In this document: piece by piece, positions 38,570 through 51,561 of the stretch
How positions within the stretch are numbered: the stretch's first letter is position 1
Layout of the letters: each line of letters opens with the position of its first letter
From: Corella eumyota
Taxonomy: Eukaryota; Chordata; Ascidiacea; Phlebobranchia; Corellidae
Assembly (NCBI GenBank): GCA_963082875.1
Contig: OY720098.1
Span: 9,362,001-9,426,000, forward strand
DNA: 64,000 nucleotides
Direction: 5' to 3'
Notes under the pieces: model-generated
What the model was told of the DNA's origin: nothing
Database searches by the model: none
Seen by the model: only the letters and a program-made list of their open reading frames with translations
Program-made: the position numbers and the translations under genes

Positions 38570-41500
38570 ATGATTCAGTTTGATCTTCTTCTTGAAAAGT
38601 TAGGTGGAGTTGGTAGATATCAAAAAATTGTTGTAGTTATTTTGGGAGTTGGAAGCTTTTTGGGTGGAATAAATAGTCTAATACCTGTTTTTGTAGGTTA
38701 TTCGCCAGATAAAAGGTAAGTTCAAGATTTAACCTTAACTTGCACCAAATGTTTTTGTTGGTTTTATAGAATTTCAAGTTGTGCTTCAAATACAAAATTA
38801 TGCCACAAGGCTAATACTATTAATGATTAACATTTCTTAGAAAAACAAAGTTTGCGTATTTCACATTATTTCACAACAAGTTTGCAGTATGTTTTGTGGG
38901 TCTAAAACTAAATGTAAATAAAACATTTTTTTATGTTTAGATGTAACACATCTCCGTTAGGAGATCTTAATTTTGAACCTAGCCTAACTGAAGATGAACT
39001 TTTAAACTATACAACCCCATATAACGGTGAATACAACACTTGTCAAAGGTAAATGTGTGAACTAATTGAAAAAACAACACGTGTTAACAATTAATACAAA
39101 GTCTGACGATATTTTAATATACAGATATGGATACAATTTAAGTTCTTGCGTAAATGGTTCACTTTCTTGTGTTGATACTTCCTACGAGCCAATACCTTGT
39201 GATCAAGGTTATGTTTATGATACAAGTGTTATGACAAGCACTATAGTAACTCAGGTTCGTTGTATTTTATGAATTGTTAATTTTACATTTATAGAGCTGA
39301 CTTAATTATTGATTAACCTTTCTTGTAGTTTGATTTGGTTTGTGATCGTTCCTATTTGAATTCTCTTTCAACGTCGCTGTTTTATGTAGGAATGCTGGTC
39401 GGATCTTTAACATTTGCTAATATCTCTGACATGTAAGACATTGATTTGCGTTTCTTATTCTTGTAAATATTGCAGTTTAAGATTTTTTGGCTATGAATTT
39501 CTTATTTGTACGTCTTTACCACTTAGTTCCTTAGGTGGTTAACTTGATTATAAGTATTTATCTTTGTCTTAAATGTTTATTTTTTAAACAGTTTTGGTCG
39601 AAAACCATCAATGATTTTATCATGTATAGGAGTATGGGCATCTATGATTGGCGTAGCATACGCAAACTCGATAGAATTGTACATGATTATAAGAATAGTA
39701 ACAGCCATGTTTGGTTTTGGAATGACGATTTCAACTTTTATTTACTGTACGGTAATACTGTAAAGTTAGCAATAAAGTTCACATAACACACACATGCTTT
39801 CATTGATAATTATGCCATATTATTTAAATTTAATTTTTGTTTAGCAATGGAAATTGTTCAACCAAAATATAGAACTTTAACGGGAATGTTTAAGCAAGGA
39901 TTTTTTCCTTTGGGGTATATGGTATTATCAGGACTGGCATACAATTGGAGAGACTGGAATTCTTTATTGGTGGGTACTGCATTGTTTGTCGACAATGTTT
40001 GCTAGATACAAACAGAAAAAAACGTAACACATTTTACGAAGTCTTTAATTGAGTTTAAAAAAACAAAAAACTTTTGGCTTTACTACATGAGGTGCTGGGT
40101 TCGATCTCACTGCTTCCATGATGTAGCGCTTATGAGTAAGGCGATATAAACGGCATGATCTTTTGCTAAAAGATAATATCCCAAACTGCCAAAAGCAACT
40201 CGAAACTAGGTTGGGGTAGCAGATGTTACTTTATGTTTAGGCAGTAAATTCAACCTTCCTACATCAAGGTAATTAAGTATACAAATAGGACGAGCTCACA
40301 TTTACAATTTTATGTATTCAGATGGCATGTGCTATTCTTGTTATTCCAATGATGATGATTTTGATGATTATACCCGAATCTCCACGCTGGTTATTTGTCA
40401 AAAATCGAGATAAAAAAGGCAAAAAGGCAAGTGTATTATTTGTAAATAATCAACCACGAGCAAACATTTATATATTTTAAAATTGCGTTCAGGTCGTTAA
40501 CTTGATGGCCAAGGTAAACAATGTAAAAATTACAGACAACGATTTTGACAATGCTGACATTATATCAAAGGTTTGACACTTTTGTGCATATTTTACATTT
40601 ACACAATATTCATGTTTAAAACGCAATAGGCATTTAACTCAAATTCGGATTATTTTAGGTTGATTTGTTAGCTGCTGAAGATCAAAAACGTTATACAACC
40701 TTTGATTTATTCCGACACCCTGGACTACGACTACTTACCATTAAAAACAGCTTTGTATGGTAAGTATGATTATATCTTTTTTGTTATTATTAAAGTTTAT
40801 CGTAAAATTAATTTACGATAAGTCGGCTAATAAAAATTTTGTTTTTATTATTTAGGTTTGTTAATAGTCTTGTATACTATGGGATTTCTTTAAACGCCGG
40901 TGCATTGGCGGGGGATTTGTTTATAAACAACACATTAAGTAAGAATCCCATTTTAAAAATCTTTTAATAAAATTAGATATTTTTAAAGTAATCGTCAAAT
41001 TTATTTTAAGATGGTGTTTTTGAGTTAGCTTCTTATGTATTGGTCGTGTTAGTTATGGACAAAATAGGCAGACGAGTCCTTTTATCTGCAATGTTACTGT
41101 TAGCTGGAGTTGGGATGTTATGCAGTGTTGTTACTATGGAGTATGCTGGAGATAATGAAAGTATGTTTGTAAAGCAATTTTCACGTAAAAGTAAACTTGT
41201 TAGATTAAAAATATTTTACAAATTAAAAAAAAAAGTTTAATCTGCATTACATTTTTTGGTGTTTACAGGTCTTCTTGTTGTTTCGACTATCTTCGCGTTT
41301 GTGGGAAAATTTGGAATATCTGGTTCGTTTGGAATTGTGTTTAATTTCACTGCGGAGCTTTATCCAACAGTTCTAAGGTAAATCATAAAAAAATAATATT
41401 TTTCTTCGTATTTTTAACATGTTTGTTGTATATTTGCTTGAAGGCTATGGTTAGTCAGGATATATTTGTCTGAAGTAGGGTAAAGCTAATTTTACAATTA

Positions 41501-41994
41501 TATTTTTATAGAAGTAACGGTATAGGACTTCCTTCTTTCGTTTCAAGAATTGGAGGAATTTTAGCTCCGTTTATTATTTCTATTCAAAATTATGTTTCGT
41601 GGCTGCCAAATACACTGTTTGGTGTTTTAGGTAAGCGATTAAACGTTTTTTTAAATTACTCGCCACATTTAATCTAATTAGGTGACAATAAGTATATGTT
41701 TTGTTTAATTTAAACAACGATTCTTAGGTGCCGTTATCTTAATTCAACAAACATATTTTAATTTAAAATATCCAGTTAGCATTTTAATTATTGTTGTTTG
41801 ACGTTTACCTAATAGTTTAACATTTTGTGTTTATTTTAGGTATAGCGGGTTGTTTGGTCGCCTGGACTTTTCCTGAAACAAATGGAAACAGAATGATGGA
41901 GACGATTGAAGAAGCTGAAGAGTTTTATAGAACTAAAATTATACGAAAGAATAACGATCATCACGTTGATATTAAATACATTACTAAGCTATAA
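38570..41994 (+). CDS. SLC22-family organic cation/anion/carnitine transporter
   Basis: Fourteen exons: 38570-38715, 38941-39048, 39125-39254, 39329-39432, 39592-39746, 39845-39969, 40322-40432, 40493-40570, 40659-40759, 40856-40938, 41011-41160, 41269-41377, 41512-41630 and 41840-41994. They give 557 residues, typical for SLC22. The N-terminus (FDLLLEKLGGVGRYQKI) leads into TM1 and then a cysteine-rich extracellular loop. CDQGYVYDTSVMTSTIVTQ and DLVCDRSYLNS are hallmarks of the family. The MFS signature ISDIFGRKPS follows TM2-3. PESPRWLFVKNR, DKIGRRVLL and AELYPTVLRSNGIG are also classic. It is a 12-TM plasma membrane polyspecific transporter. Substrate class (OCT, OAT or OCTN) cannot be told. 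The exon ending at 39746 uses a GTACGG donor, the only one keeping frame into SMEIVQPKYRTLTG. Confidence 0.93.
40072..40290 (+). repeat. SINE-like repeat copy in SLC22 intron
   Basis: A tRNA-like B box (GGTTCGATCTC) sits in CTGGGTTCGATCTCACTGCT. The body has AACTGCCAAAAGCAACTCGA and AACTAGGTTGGGG, shared with the minus-strand copy at 33345-33550. The piece GTAAGGCGATATAAACGGCA matches the copy at 44761-45008. No open frame; non-autonomous. Confidence 0.65.
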
Positions 41995-42777
41995 TTTTAA
42001 ATTAAAATTAAAATTTATATGTTGCAGGCGTATTTACTTATGTACTACAAGGTTTTTTATTTGTGTTGTTAAGCCTAACTTTGATTACATTTAAGAGTTA
42101 TAAAACGATATAATTTTTTTACAGATACGTTTATTTATATAATGATTAATGCTATACAATTATATATAATATTTGCATTTGTGTTATTTAATCGAAACTT
42201 AATTTAAAAATCTAAACATAAAGATGTCAAGATGATTGTCTTACTAAAATTCCCCTGTTTGGATATTCTTAGAATAGTACTGTAGTCCAATACCACGTTT
42301 TTTTAAGCAGTGTTTCTTGTAATTTTGTAATGCGAGAGCGGAAATATTAAACTTAACTATGCAAATTTAATATATATGTAAACTGGTGTATAATAATTGT
42401 TTTCTACTACGTTATAAGTATTAACAGCCTTGTTAAATGATGTGAAATTTTATAACAAATTAAGCAAACTGACTTTCTGACGTTTGAGTATTTAGGTAGT
42501 GTATTAAAGTAAACAAGGTTCGCGTGAAAAAGTTAAAAGGTTAAACCGCGCGACTAGTCAGCTACAAGAATCCCCGATATTAATTATTAATTCATAGGAA
42601 GTTACGTTGTGTTAACTTAAGCAGTAACGCACAGTTTATAACATGTGGTTTTTAGTAGTAGGTTAGAAATTGTGATTAGCAATTTTATAATATTTATTTA
42701 ATTTTTTTTGCAAAAAATTTAGTAAGTTTGCAAAATATATAATAAACAACATAGCTTATACTTTTAGGGTAAATAAT
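41995..42777. other. Intergenic between SLC22 and MARC genes
   Basis: AT-rich 3' UTR of the transporter and upstream region of the MOSC gene. No gene, RNA or repeat is supported. Confidence 0.5.
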
Positions 42778-45338
42778 ATGACCAGCATAAATCAAAGTCA
42801 TTTGATTGTGTTTGGTCTAACAACAGGTGCACTGGCCCTTAGTGGGCTGGTGTATTATCTCAAAACACGCAAGAAGTGGAAGAAAGTTGCAACTGTGTCA
42901 AAGTTGTACATTCATCCCATCAAATCATGCAGGGGAATTGAGTTGGAACGTGCATTTTGCACACCAGTTGGTTTTCGAAATGATATTCAAGGATATGACA
43001 GGTAACTTTGGATAAAAATATGTCAATTTTTAGACTATATAGATAAACTTCTTATTAAAACTTAACCCATACTTATAATTGCTTTAAATTTTAACTGATA
43101 ATTAGAAAAAAAATTATTTAAAAAAAAAGTAAATGTTGTATAATAAGAATGCACATTTTCATGTAGTAATTAACAACATTTTATTATTTTTAGAAACTTT
43201 TTGGTCATTTCTCCAAATGGTCAACAAATACATGGCACAATGCAACCTAAACTTGTGCTTATTGAAATAGAAATTGGTGAAAACTGTTTGGTGTTAAGTG
43301 CACCTGAAATGGATAACATTGTTGTTAGTCAACCTGATGATTCTGCCAAAGAAATCCAATGCAAGTAAGTAAAGAATATTTAATTTTTATTAAATATTCT
43401 CTGGATATTTACTTAGTATTCTAATGACATGCTTATACCAAAAGACTTATTAATTTGTGTCTACTTTATTTTGTTTAACTAGCAGCATGGTCTAAAAACA
43501 CCTGGCTTTTATATATAAGATTATGGCCCTTATCTTTACTGTTTTTATGCTGTAGCTTCCTTGAGGCACTCAAAACAGGACAAAAAACAAAAAAAATTAA
43601 ATTTATCAGGCATTTACAATCAATAGTATTCCTAACTATCAAAGAAACTCAAAACTCTGTTATGTAACCAATGTTATTCTATGTATGGATTATAAAGTTC
43701 GCCTCCTGACATTAAAGATAAATATATACAAAAAAGTTTTAATTTATTTATCATAAACTTTTATATAGAGTCTGGGGTGAAGATATTTTTGGATTAGATT
43801 GTGGTGAGGAGATAGCATCTTGGTTGACAACTTATATTGAAACAGAAGTCAGACTTGTATATCATCCTTTGTACTTTAAAACCAGGCCTGTGTGCGCTAA
43901 ATATAAGTTTGCTAATGAACAGAAAAACAATGGAAAGGTAATTTAAATGTGTTAATATTAATTAGTTTTTAATAATTTTAAAGTAAGAGAAACAAAAAAT
44001 GTAAAATGTATATTTTGGCATTACAATTTTTGTTTAATATTTGTTACCTCCAGGTTTTTAAACTCTTTTATTTTAATGCCAGGTGGCATTTCAAGATTCA
44101 TCGCCACATAATCTTTTATCTGAGGAATCCTTAAAAGATCTTAACTCCAGAATAAAAACACCAATTGTGCCTCGTAATTTTCGACCTAACATTGTGATTA
44201 AAGGAAATGTGCCATATGAAGAGGTAAGTTGTATTATTTACTTACTTGTAATTTAAATTAAAAAACATTTTTGAGTTTTTTGGGTATTCTTTTTTATGTG
44301 GTGATGTAATACCAAGTGGTAAATGTACTATGCCATCGCCATGTGATATTTTACAACTTATGTACCGAGTTTAATCCCTGCTGTTGGTATTTTTATATTT
44401 TACCAAATTTTTATTTATTTTACTGGGTTTATTCTGTATTATTTAGTTTATTTATTGCAGCATAATTGGAGAAACATTAAAATCAATGGAGTGGAGTTCA
44501 AGTTTGCTAAACATTGTGAAAGGTAATAATATTTTCATTTTAAAATAAATTTTGTTGAAATGATATTGAAAAAATGTTTTAGTTAGGTGTATTAGAACTA
44601 CAATCGATCCAGAGACAGGAATTAAAGATCCTGATGGAGAGCCTATAAGCACATTAAAAACGTGAGTTTATTGTTAGTTAAATAAACATTAAAATAAATT
44701 ATCTAACAAAAAAAATGTCCCAAATTCTTTGTAATAATTTTAAAAAGTGGTTTAAACATATTTGGATTGAGTACTTGATTCTTGGTTCGATCAACATTGC
44801 TCCCATGTTGTAGTGTTCTTAAGTAAGGCACTATAAACGTCATGAACCCTGTTAAGGCAAAAATTCGATCTGTGGATTGATTTTTAGGCAGTTATAATCA
44901 ATAATATTTCATTTTGCTAAAGTCAACTCCAGTCTTGGAAGGGGTAACAAATGATATGTTTTGGGCGTAAAGTCGGCCTTCCCGCGCCGAAGATAAATAG
45001 ATATAAACATCGACAACTAAAACCATTTTGCAACCCTAGTAGTATTAACTAGTATTAACATCACAAAATTATGGTTCAATAAAAGCCAAAAACTTTAAAG
45101 AAAATGTTCACAACTTAAAATCATGCGCATTAAAATATGGTGGGCTACGTGCTCAGCCTATTAAGCCATCACTTAACCCTGTTGTATAACTTAAGCCTGA
45201 AATTTATGGTTTTATAGTTACAGAATGTGTGATCCTGAGGACAAAATACATTATGGGCAAAGTCCTTTGTTCGGTGTAAACCTCGGAACACGTGATCAAG
45301 GATTTATAAATGTTGGTGACGAGGTTTTTGCTTGTTAA
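42778..45338 (+). CDS. MTARC: MOSC-domain mitochondrial amidoxime-reducing component (MARC)
   Basis: Seven exons: 42778-43001, 43194-43364, 43769-43937, 44083-44223, 44461-44522, 44587-44661 and 45218-45338, giving 320 residues. The N-terminus has a hydrophobic anchor (about 10-28, LIVFGLTTGALALSGLVYYL) followed by a basic stretch, as expected for an outer mitochondrial membrane signal anchor. The MOSC N-terminal beta barrel has KLYIHPIKSCRGIELE. CRVW-like KVWGEDIFGLDCGEEIASWL follows. In RCIRTTIDPETG, Cys257 is the expected molybdenum ligand, and the end has YGQSPLFGVN. The enzyme reduces N-hydroxylated substrates with cytochrome b5 and its reductase. Vertebrates have MTARC1 and MTARC2; this would be the single pro-orthologue. 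Introns hold several SINE-like copies. Confidence 0.93.
43484..43740 (+). repeat. SINE-like repeat copy in MARC intron, diverged
   Basis: The head GCATGGTCTAAAAACACCTGGCTTT parallels the tRNA-like head of the KIF21-intron copy. CAGGCATTTACAATCAATAG and GATAAATATATA near the end parallel the copy at 44761-45008. Confidence 0.45.
44300..44395 (+). repeat. Possible SINE head fragment in MARC intron
   Basis: TGTACTATGCCATCGCCATG followed by GAGTTTAATCCCTGCTGTTG resembles the tRNA-like head of the other copies. It appears truncated and diverged. Confidence 0.3.
44761..45008 (+). repeat. SINE-like repeat copy in last MARC intron
   Basis: It has B-box-like GGTTCGATCAA, then GTAAGGCACTATAAACGTCA and GGCAGTTATAATCAATAA, with a short GATAAATAGATATAAA tail. 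Shared blocks with the copies at 40072-40290 and 43484-43740 define one family. Confidence 0.6.
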
Positions 45339-47020
45339 TTATGTATTATATTCGGTTATCATAAAGTTGCACAAACTGAGGAAAAATAAATGGGTAAACG
45401 TTTAAAGATATTTGGTGTTTTAGGCCTTTCTTAATATTCTTTGATACTATAAAAAAATTTAAGAATAATGTTGATTTCAGTAATCAGCATTTTATTTCTG
45501 TAGATTTATTTTTAAATAAAGAAACTAAGCAAATATATCACTGAGGTTTTTTAAACACTGAATTGGGTTAAGCGTTACCACAAACAAATTTGCAATGAGC
45601 GTTATTTGCATTATAGTGTTACAATAAGACTTACAAACACTAAACTAATTTAACTAAACAACAATCAAGTTACGAGTACTTGTTATTGTATAATTCTCGC
45701 TTATATAAAGCCCAAAATTTCTTGAAGATAAATTAGTTTGTTACTGCGAAGGATGATATTAAGGGCTTTGTCAAATGAAGTATATTCAAACGAGAAATTG
45801 GGTATCCTTGTATTATAACATTTAATGATGTTAATGACCAAGAAAAAATGACGTGCTTTACGATTAAGAAAAATTATTGAAAAAGTCTTTTCGATTTTTT
45901 GAAATTAATCATCGGATTAAAAAAAAGGAAACAACTTTAATTGAAAATTCTAAATTAATGCAAAAGTACACCAATGGATCGAATAAAAAAATTTATGAAA
46001 ACAACCGTTTTTTGCAAGATAGATCAAGAAAATGTAAAAACAGTCAAAATACTATAGTTATATATACAACTTATTATAAAATATGACCGGGTTGACCTTA
46101 TTTCACAAGAATATATAAATACATGGTGTAGTTAAGCTTTTTTTTTGTGTGTTAAAATTGTAAATTTATCCGCAGTAGTAAAATGTATTGTGTTTTTCGT
46201 TATGTTGTTTTTTCGTACGGCCACCACATAGTTTCATATAAATTCTCATGAATTTTTTCTGTACAGTGTTTGTGTTTTGTAGTTGTTTTGTAATAAAATA
46301 AATTTTCTGTTAAAAGGTAGGGTTTATGTTATTTTAAAGATGAGTGTTTAAAATGTACTTGAAACTGACAAAACCTAAAACCACAAACTTGAAAAACGAA
46401 AAGTTTGTGGATTTTACCACACAAAACCAAACAATATGCTATAAGAAAGCTATTCGAAAAAAAGTAATGTCCAAAAAAATGTTTTTTTGCCTTTTTATTT
46501 TTCACATAAAGACAGTATTAAAATATTAGCCACACAATGGTAGCGTTGTTTTAGTAGGCTAAAGTAGCTTGTATCCATAGAGAAAAAGTGGAAAACGAAA
46601 TTTAGTTTTCATTGTGCTGAATGAAATCGAATCTGCTTATTAAAATAGCGGCGTAGTGTTTAGTAAACAAGCGTAAGTGACCTTCTTACAATTCGAACAA
46701 TTGGAAACGAGAGTTGAAGTAGCAATTTTTAACTAAGGTTTAATTTAAGTTACGATTGATCTATTGTAAACAAGTTAGAATACTAGTATAAGGGGTGGTT
46801 GAAATTAAAACTGTGAAACATAGGGTCTATAAATTTAAGGCAGCTGTAAACGTATTTATATAATAGGAGTTTGTATACTTTACAAGCCTAATAAAACCGA
46901 ACAAAATTCCTTAAACAGGCCTACGTTATACCACAAACGCATTCAGTTTAAGGCATACCAAAAAACGACCAAGTTGCTTAATTTTTGCTTAACTAAGAAG
47001 GAAGGAGTGGTTAGTATAGA
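45339..47020. other. Intergenic, no gene seen
   Basis: 1.7 kb between MARC and the coiled-coil gene. Short lysine/asparagine-rich open frames near 45.9 and 46.4 kb reflect AT richness and lack splice context or homology I recognise. Confidence 0.45.
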
Positions 47021-50000
47021 ATGGAATTTAAAGATGAAAAGTCGTATGTATGTGAAGAAAACAGAAACACTTACAAGGTGAATTATTAATGCATTGCTTT
47101 GTTAGAAGGCTTATAAAAAAAGATGTTTAAAATTGTGTCTATTACATATAAAAATGTTTGAGGTTTGCAAAACTTATATGGTATTTAAAAACTATTAAAC
47201 AAGACCATAAGGTCTATTATTCTTATTCTTAATATTTTTGACACTTTTTTACATACTGTTGAACTTCAATTACTTATATAAAATAAATTTGTTTAAACGC
47301 ATAAAAATCATAATATTGACGTCACTTTAGCTTTAATACATTAATAAATTCGATAAGGCTTTTAAAAGTAAGGACTGTTATTACAGTATTTTACAATAAA
47401 TCTTTGATTACAGGATTTGAAAGCAACAGAAAAGCAACTGCGGGGATTATACGACCGGTCACAAACCGCAACTTTTCAACTTAAATCTTCTTTTGATGAA
47501 ATCGTAAAGGCTGAAAATGAAACAAGTTTATTGCGTGAAAGATATTACCATATGCTTGAGGTATAAAAGTTTACGTGCTTGACGTGTTTTACCAGTAATT
47601 TAAAGTAATATACTTTACTTTACATTATACATTTTTATTTAAACTATAGGCTATAAAGTCGTATTGTATGATTGTGGTTTAAAGTAAGAACATTTTGAGT
47701 AAAATTTCAACAATCAGCAACATAATGTAATGTAAAATGGGCTTAAGTGTTGATAATCCAGTTTAAAACTTACAAAAATTTAAATTTTAGAGAGAAAAAT
47801 ATGATGAAACTCATAGAGATGCCTACTTTATCAAAGAACAAAGTTTAATCGATATGAAAGATGTTTATATCACAGATGCCCAAAAACTGACACATGGGTA
47901 AATGCAAAATTGTTTTTTTTATTACACAGGCTGTAGCTATTGTCTGCTTTAAATCTAGTATTGAAGGCGGTTTTTGAAAGTGTTGCCCTAAAATAAATGT
48001 TGCCCTCAAAAAATTGAGAAAACTCTTTTTTGTATAATATTTCTCCCTTTTTAGAAACGCCGATTACATTACAAGCTCAAATTTTTTTTCTGAAAAAAGA
48101 GAAAAATATATCAGGTCAATATTAGACGATTCTGATAAATATTATGCAGCTTGTACAAGACTTCAAGCAGAACGAGATACCTTTAAAAAATCGACACATG
48201 AATTGGAAGGCCAAGTAAAATATCTAAAAAATAAGATTTTATAAATTGTTTTTTAAAGTTTTTATGTAACTGTTGTTTTTAATAGATTAAGGATTTACGA
48301 CATTCTATAACAAATCTGTCGACTGACAAGGAAAATCTGATTCAAAATACAACGAACCTAAAAGAAGAATGTGATAAATATGTCAAGGTAAGACTTCAGT
48401 TATTTTTATGTAATTAGGATGTGATATATTATTTGTATAGAGGACTGTTTAAAAAAATATGCAATATTCTTACTTGCGTTTAGTGGGGTGAAAAACTTAC
48501 AACTAGTAGAGATAATTTAGAAGAAGAAAAAAAACGACTGACCGGTGTGATCAAAGGTTTAACCACTGACACCGCTAACCTAAAGCAAGATATAAGCGAA
48601 TCACAAGCAACTAATAAACAGCTAATGAAAGAAGTTAGTATTAAATTTATTTGCAAATAGGCTATTTTACTATTTAAAAACAACTACTTTTGTGTCAGGT
48701 GGAAAAATGCAATGCTGAAGAAAAGCGACTGGTTGCTATTATCAACCAACATAAACAAGAACAAATTAAACTTAACAAAACAATTAATGATTATAAGGTT
48801 CAAACCAAAGAGCTTACTACACAAAGAGACATTTACATTAGCAGGTAAATATGGGATTAGCTATTCTTCTAGGATTTTGTCATCACTAGCGTGAACTTAA
48901 GATTATCGACTTAGAAATTGTTATATTTGTGTTGTTTGCAGATGTAATTTAAAGGTTTAAGTAAAAGGATTAGAAACTGCCAATAATATTTTGCATATTG
49001 CATTTTATATAATGTTTATCATAAAGGTATCGAGCTCTTTCTATTGAGGTCGAAGAAACTAAAAAACTAAAAGAAAAAGTCGAAGAACAAAGGGATTTGT
49101 TTAAAGAAGCTTTTAAACAAGTTAAAAAGGAAAAAGATCAAATTCTGCTAAGCTGCGAAAAAATGAAAAAGGACAAGGAAAAATTCAAAGTACATATAGG
49201 CCTACTCAATTTATAAATGTTTTTTAAGTACATTATTTTGATATTTATTTAATTTTTTTAACTTCAGGAGCAATTTATGGATCTCCAAACTGAACGTGGA
49301 ATAGTTGGTAAAGAGAAGGACAGAATTGTTTCCAGGGAATATCGAACTAGATCCAGAAATCAAGTAAGTATTTATTTAGTTTATTATTGCTACTGTTTCG
49401 CGATGCTCTAAGTCTAAGCTCTTACCACAACATTTTGGTTTAGTTTGTGCTTTAGCATATGACACTAAAGCTTATATAATATGATAACATATGTTCAGGA
49501 TTTATCAGAAGCTCACAAATATCTTGTAAACGAATTGGAAGAAGTGAGAATCGCCTACAGAAAGTCGGAAGAAAGGGCAAAGAAGGATATTAAAGTTAAA
49601 CAAGATTTACGTGATGCGGTAACTATACCCAAAATTATTACAATACTCGTTTAAAAATTGGTCTTGAAATTGGAATTGGTCTTGAAATTTTTAAAAATTG
49701 GTTTAAAAAAAAAATTGGTCTTGAAATTTTTAAAAATTGGTCTGTAAATTCTTTATTAAGATAAAAAGATTGCACCGCGAGATGGAGGAAGAGAGACGGA
49801 AATGGGTAAAAGTTACTCGTGATGTCAAAATCCAAACCGATCCTGATTTAGCTTGTGAGAACCGAGATATTGCAATCCAGCATGCCCGTTTAAAGATGAA
49901 CCAATCTTTAACAGAACGGGATAGGGCTTTGAAAGAAAATGAGAAATTAAATGCTCAATATAATAGGTAAAGTGAGATTTATTAAACATTGCTGTTTTTT

Positions 50001-51265
50001 AGTCATAATTATGCATTTTTATCTTACACTTTTTTTATACTTTTTTTTTATATTCTACACATAATTTTAGGTTACAAACAAACGTTGAAAAGAGAACAAG
50101 GCATTACGACCGATGTCAGGCAGAACTAAAAACACAAAACGAAAAATATCGGGGTTTAGAAAAATATGTGAAAACAATTGAACAACAAATCTTATACACA
50201 AAAAATGAAGTCAAAAAGAAGCAGAACCAGCTGGAAGTAACGCAACGAGCAGTCAAGGTGAATAACTTGGTTACATTCCAGTTTATATATATGTAGACAA
50301 GATTTTAAGCATTTAAATAAGCTAAAGACTGACCAAAGCAAACATTTTCAGAGTGCTCGTGCAAGTGAACGGATGTTTAAATCTCCTTCTGATTTTGAAG
50401 AAAAACCAGTTGTTGAAACAAAAAGCAAACATGTTCAATCTGACAATGTGATCATTTTAAATGAACATCAGGGTGATACTGTATTTAGCCACGCAAAAGA
50501 AATGCGAGAAAAGTAAGTTTTTGTATGTTTTTATATTTTCAAGGCTAGCTTTGCATTCAAGTCAAAGAGATACTCACATTTGTTCATTATCGAGTTAGCT
50601 TTTCTATGTTTAATTCTTTTGATCTGGTACATTGCTTAATGAGTGACCTGTGAGTCGCTTTTCCTTTTTTATTTTTGTTTATCAAGAACTTGACGATTTT
50701 TTGTTATAGTTAATTGACCAAATAATTAAAAATTGCAATATAAATCACAAAGCTTTATTGACTTTTATTTTTTCTAATCTGAAATTTGAGACATCGATTT
50801 CTATTTTTTTATATTTGATCTATAGTCCAATAAAACCAGTTATGCCATTGTAAAACTATCTCAACATAATCTGCATTATATGGTGCAGAAAAAAATTTAT
50901 TAATAAGGCTCATACATGATAAAATTTAAATATACAACATTGTTTTTTTAAGGTTGGATAAATCAAATTCAAGAATCCAGGAATTAAAAAACTTAATAAC
51001 AAAACAAGAAAGCATAAACGAAAAAGCGCAAAAAACAGAAGCACAATTACGAAAATCCAACTTTTTTCTTAAGAAAAAACTCAGCTACCTCGAAGACTCG
51101 ATGACGTCACAAAGAAGTTACGTCAGGTCCTTGCTCTATGCTGTGACACCCCCTCCAGCGGAAAATACGTCGCGGTCAGGGTTATTGTCTCCATATGACA
51201 GTAATTGGGAAAATAAGCAGAGGATTCGACCACTTTCAATTCGTTTAGGACGCAAAACGCGTTAA
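47021..51265 (+). CDS. Unrecognised long coiled-coil protein
   Basis: Fourteen exons: 47021-47077, 47414-47560, 47791-47897, 48055-48214, 48286-48387, 48484-48633, 48699-48844, 49027-49189, 49268-49363, 49499-49618, 49761-49966, 50071-50257, 50352-50512 and 50953-51265, giving 704 residues. Almost the whole protein is Lys/Glu-rich heptad sequence with no enzymatic motif, signal peptide or membrane segment. A central conserved-looking block is KVTRDVKIQTDPDLACENRD (about 445-465). The C-terminal 70 residues leave the coiled coil (LLYAVTPPPAENTSRSGLLS) and end in a basic tail (RLGRKTR). The composition fits ciliary, centrosomal or cytoskeletal scaffold proteins, but I do not recognise an orthologue. 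The neighbour PLEKHD1, convergent, is also a coiled-coil protein. Confidence 0.85.
49652..49743 (+). repeat. Short tandem repeat in coiled-coil gene intron
   Basis: AAAATTGGTCTTGAAATT recurs about three times with slippage, filling most of the intron 49619-49760 up to the acceptor. The repeat makes up most of that intron. Confidence 0.65.
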
Positions 51266-51561
51266 AATATAACACATCCATTACAATAATTAAATATAAA
51301 AACAACTTAGTAACCTAACATCAAGAGTAAAACAAATGTTCATAGGTTAAAAAAGCGTTTGACATAAATAGTAACTAAGTTTTGATCATATATGTAGCTT
51401 ATACACTATTCTAGATGACAAACATAATATTAAGATGATAATGCATAATGTATATGTATATGGATAACATTAATGTATAAATATATAAAACATAATCAAA
51501 AGTAAAAATTTTATGGATTGTTTTTTATCTTAATATTTCGAGTTGTTTTTTGCCTGTAAAG
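51266..51561. other. Short convergent 3' region
   Basis: About 300 bases hold the 3' UTRs of the plus-strand coiled-coil gene and of PLEKHD1. Overlapping 3' ends are plausible. No other feature is seen. Confidence 0.5.

Noticed and set aside
39747-39786. Extension of the SLC22 exon to the GTAATA donor
   Set aside because: That junction breaks the frame before the conserved EIVQPKYRTLTG. The GTACGG donor at 39747 keeps it.
40072-40110. B-box-like GGTTCGATC taken for a tRNA gene
   Set aside because: No cloverleaf with matching acceptor stem can be drawn, and the same sequence recurs with a shared body, so it is a SINE-like repeat.
45877-46529. Lysine/asparagine-rich open frames between MARC and the coiled-coil gene
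   Set aside because: Composition is that of AT-rich random frames; no domain, no splice signals that build a gene.
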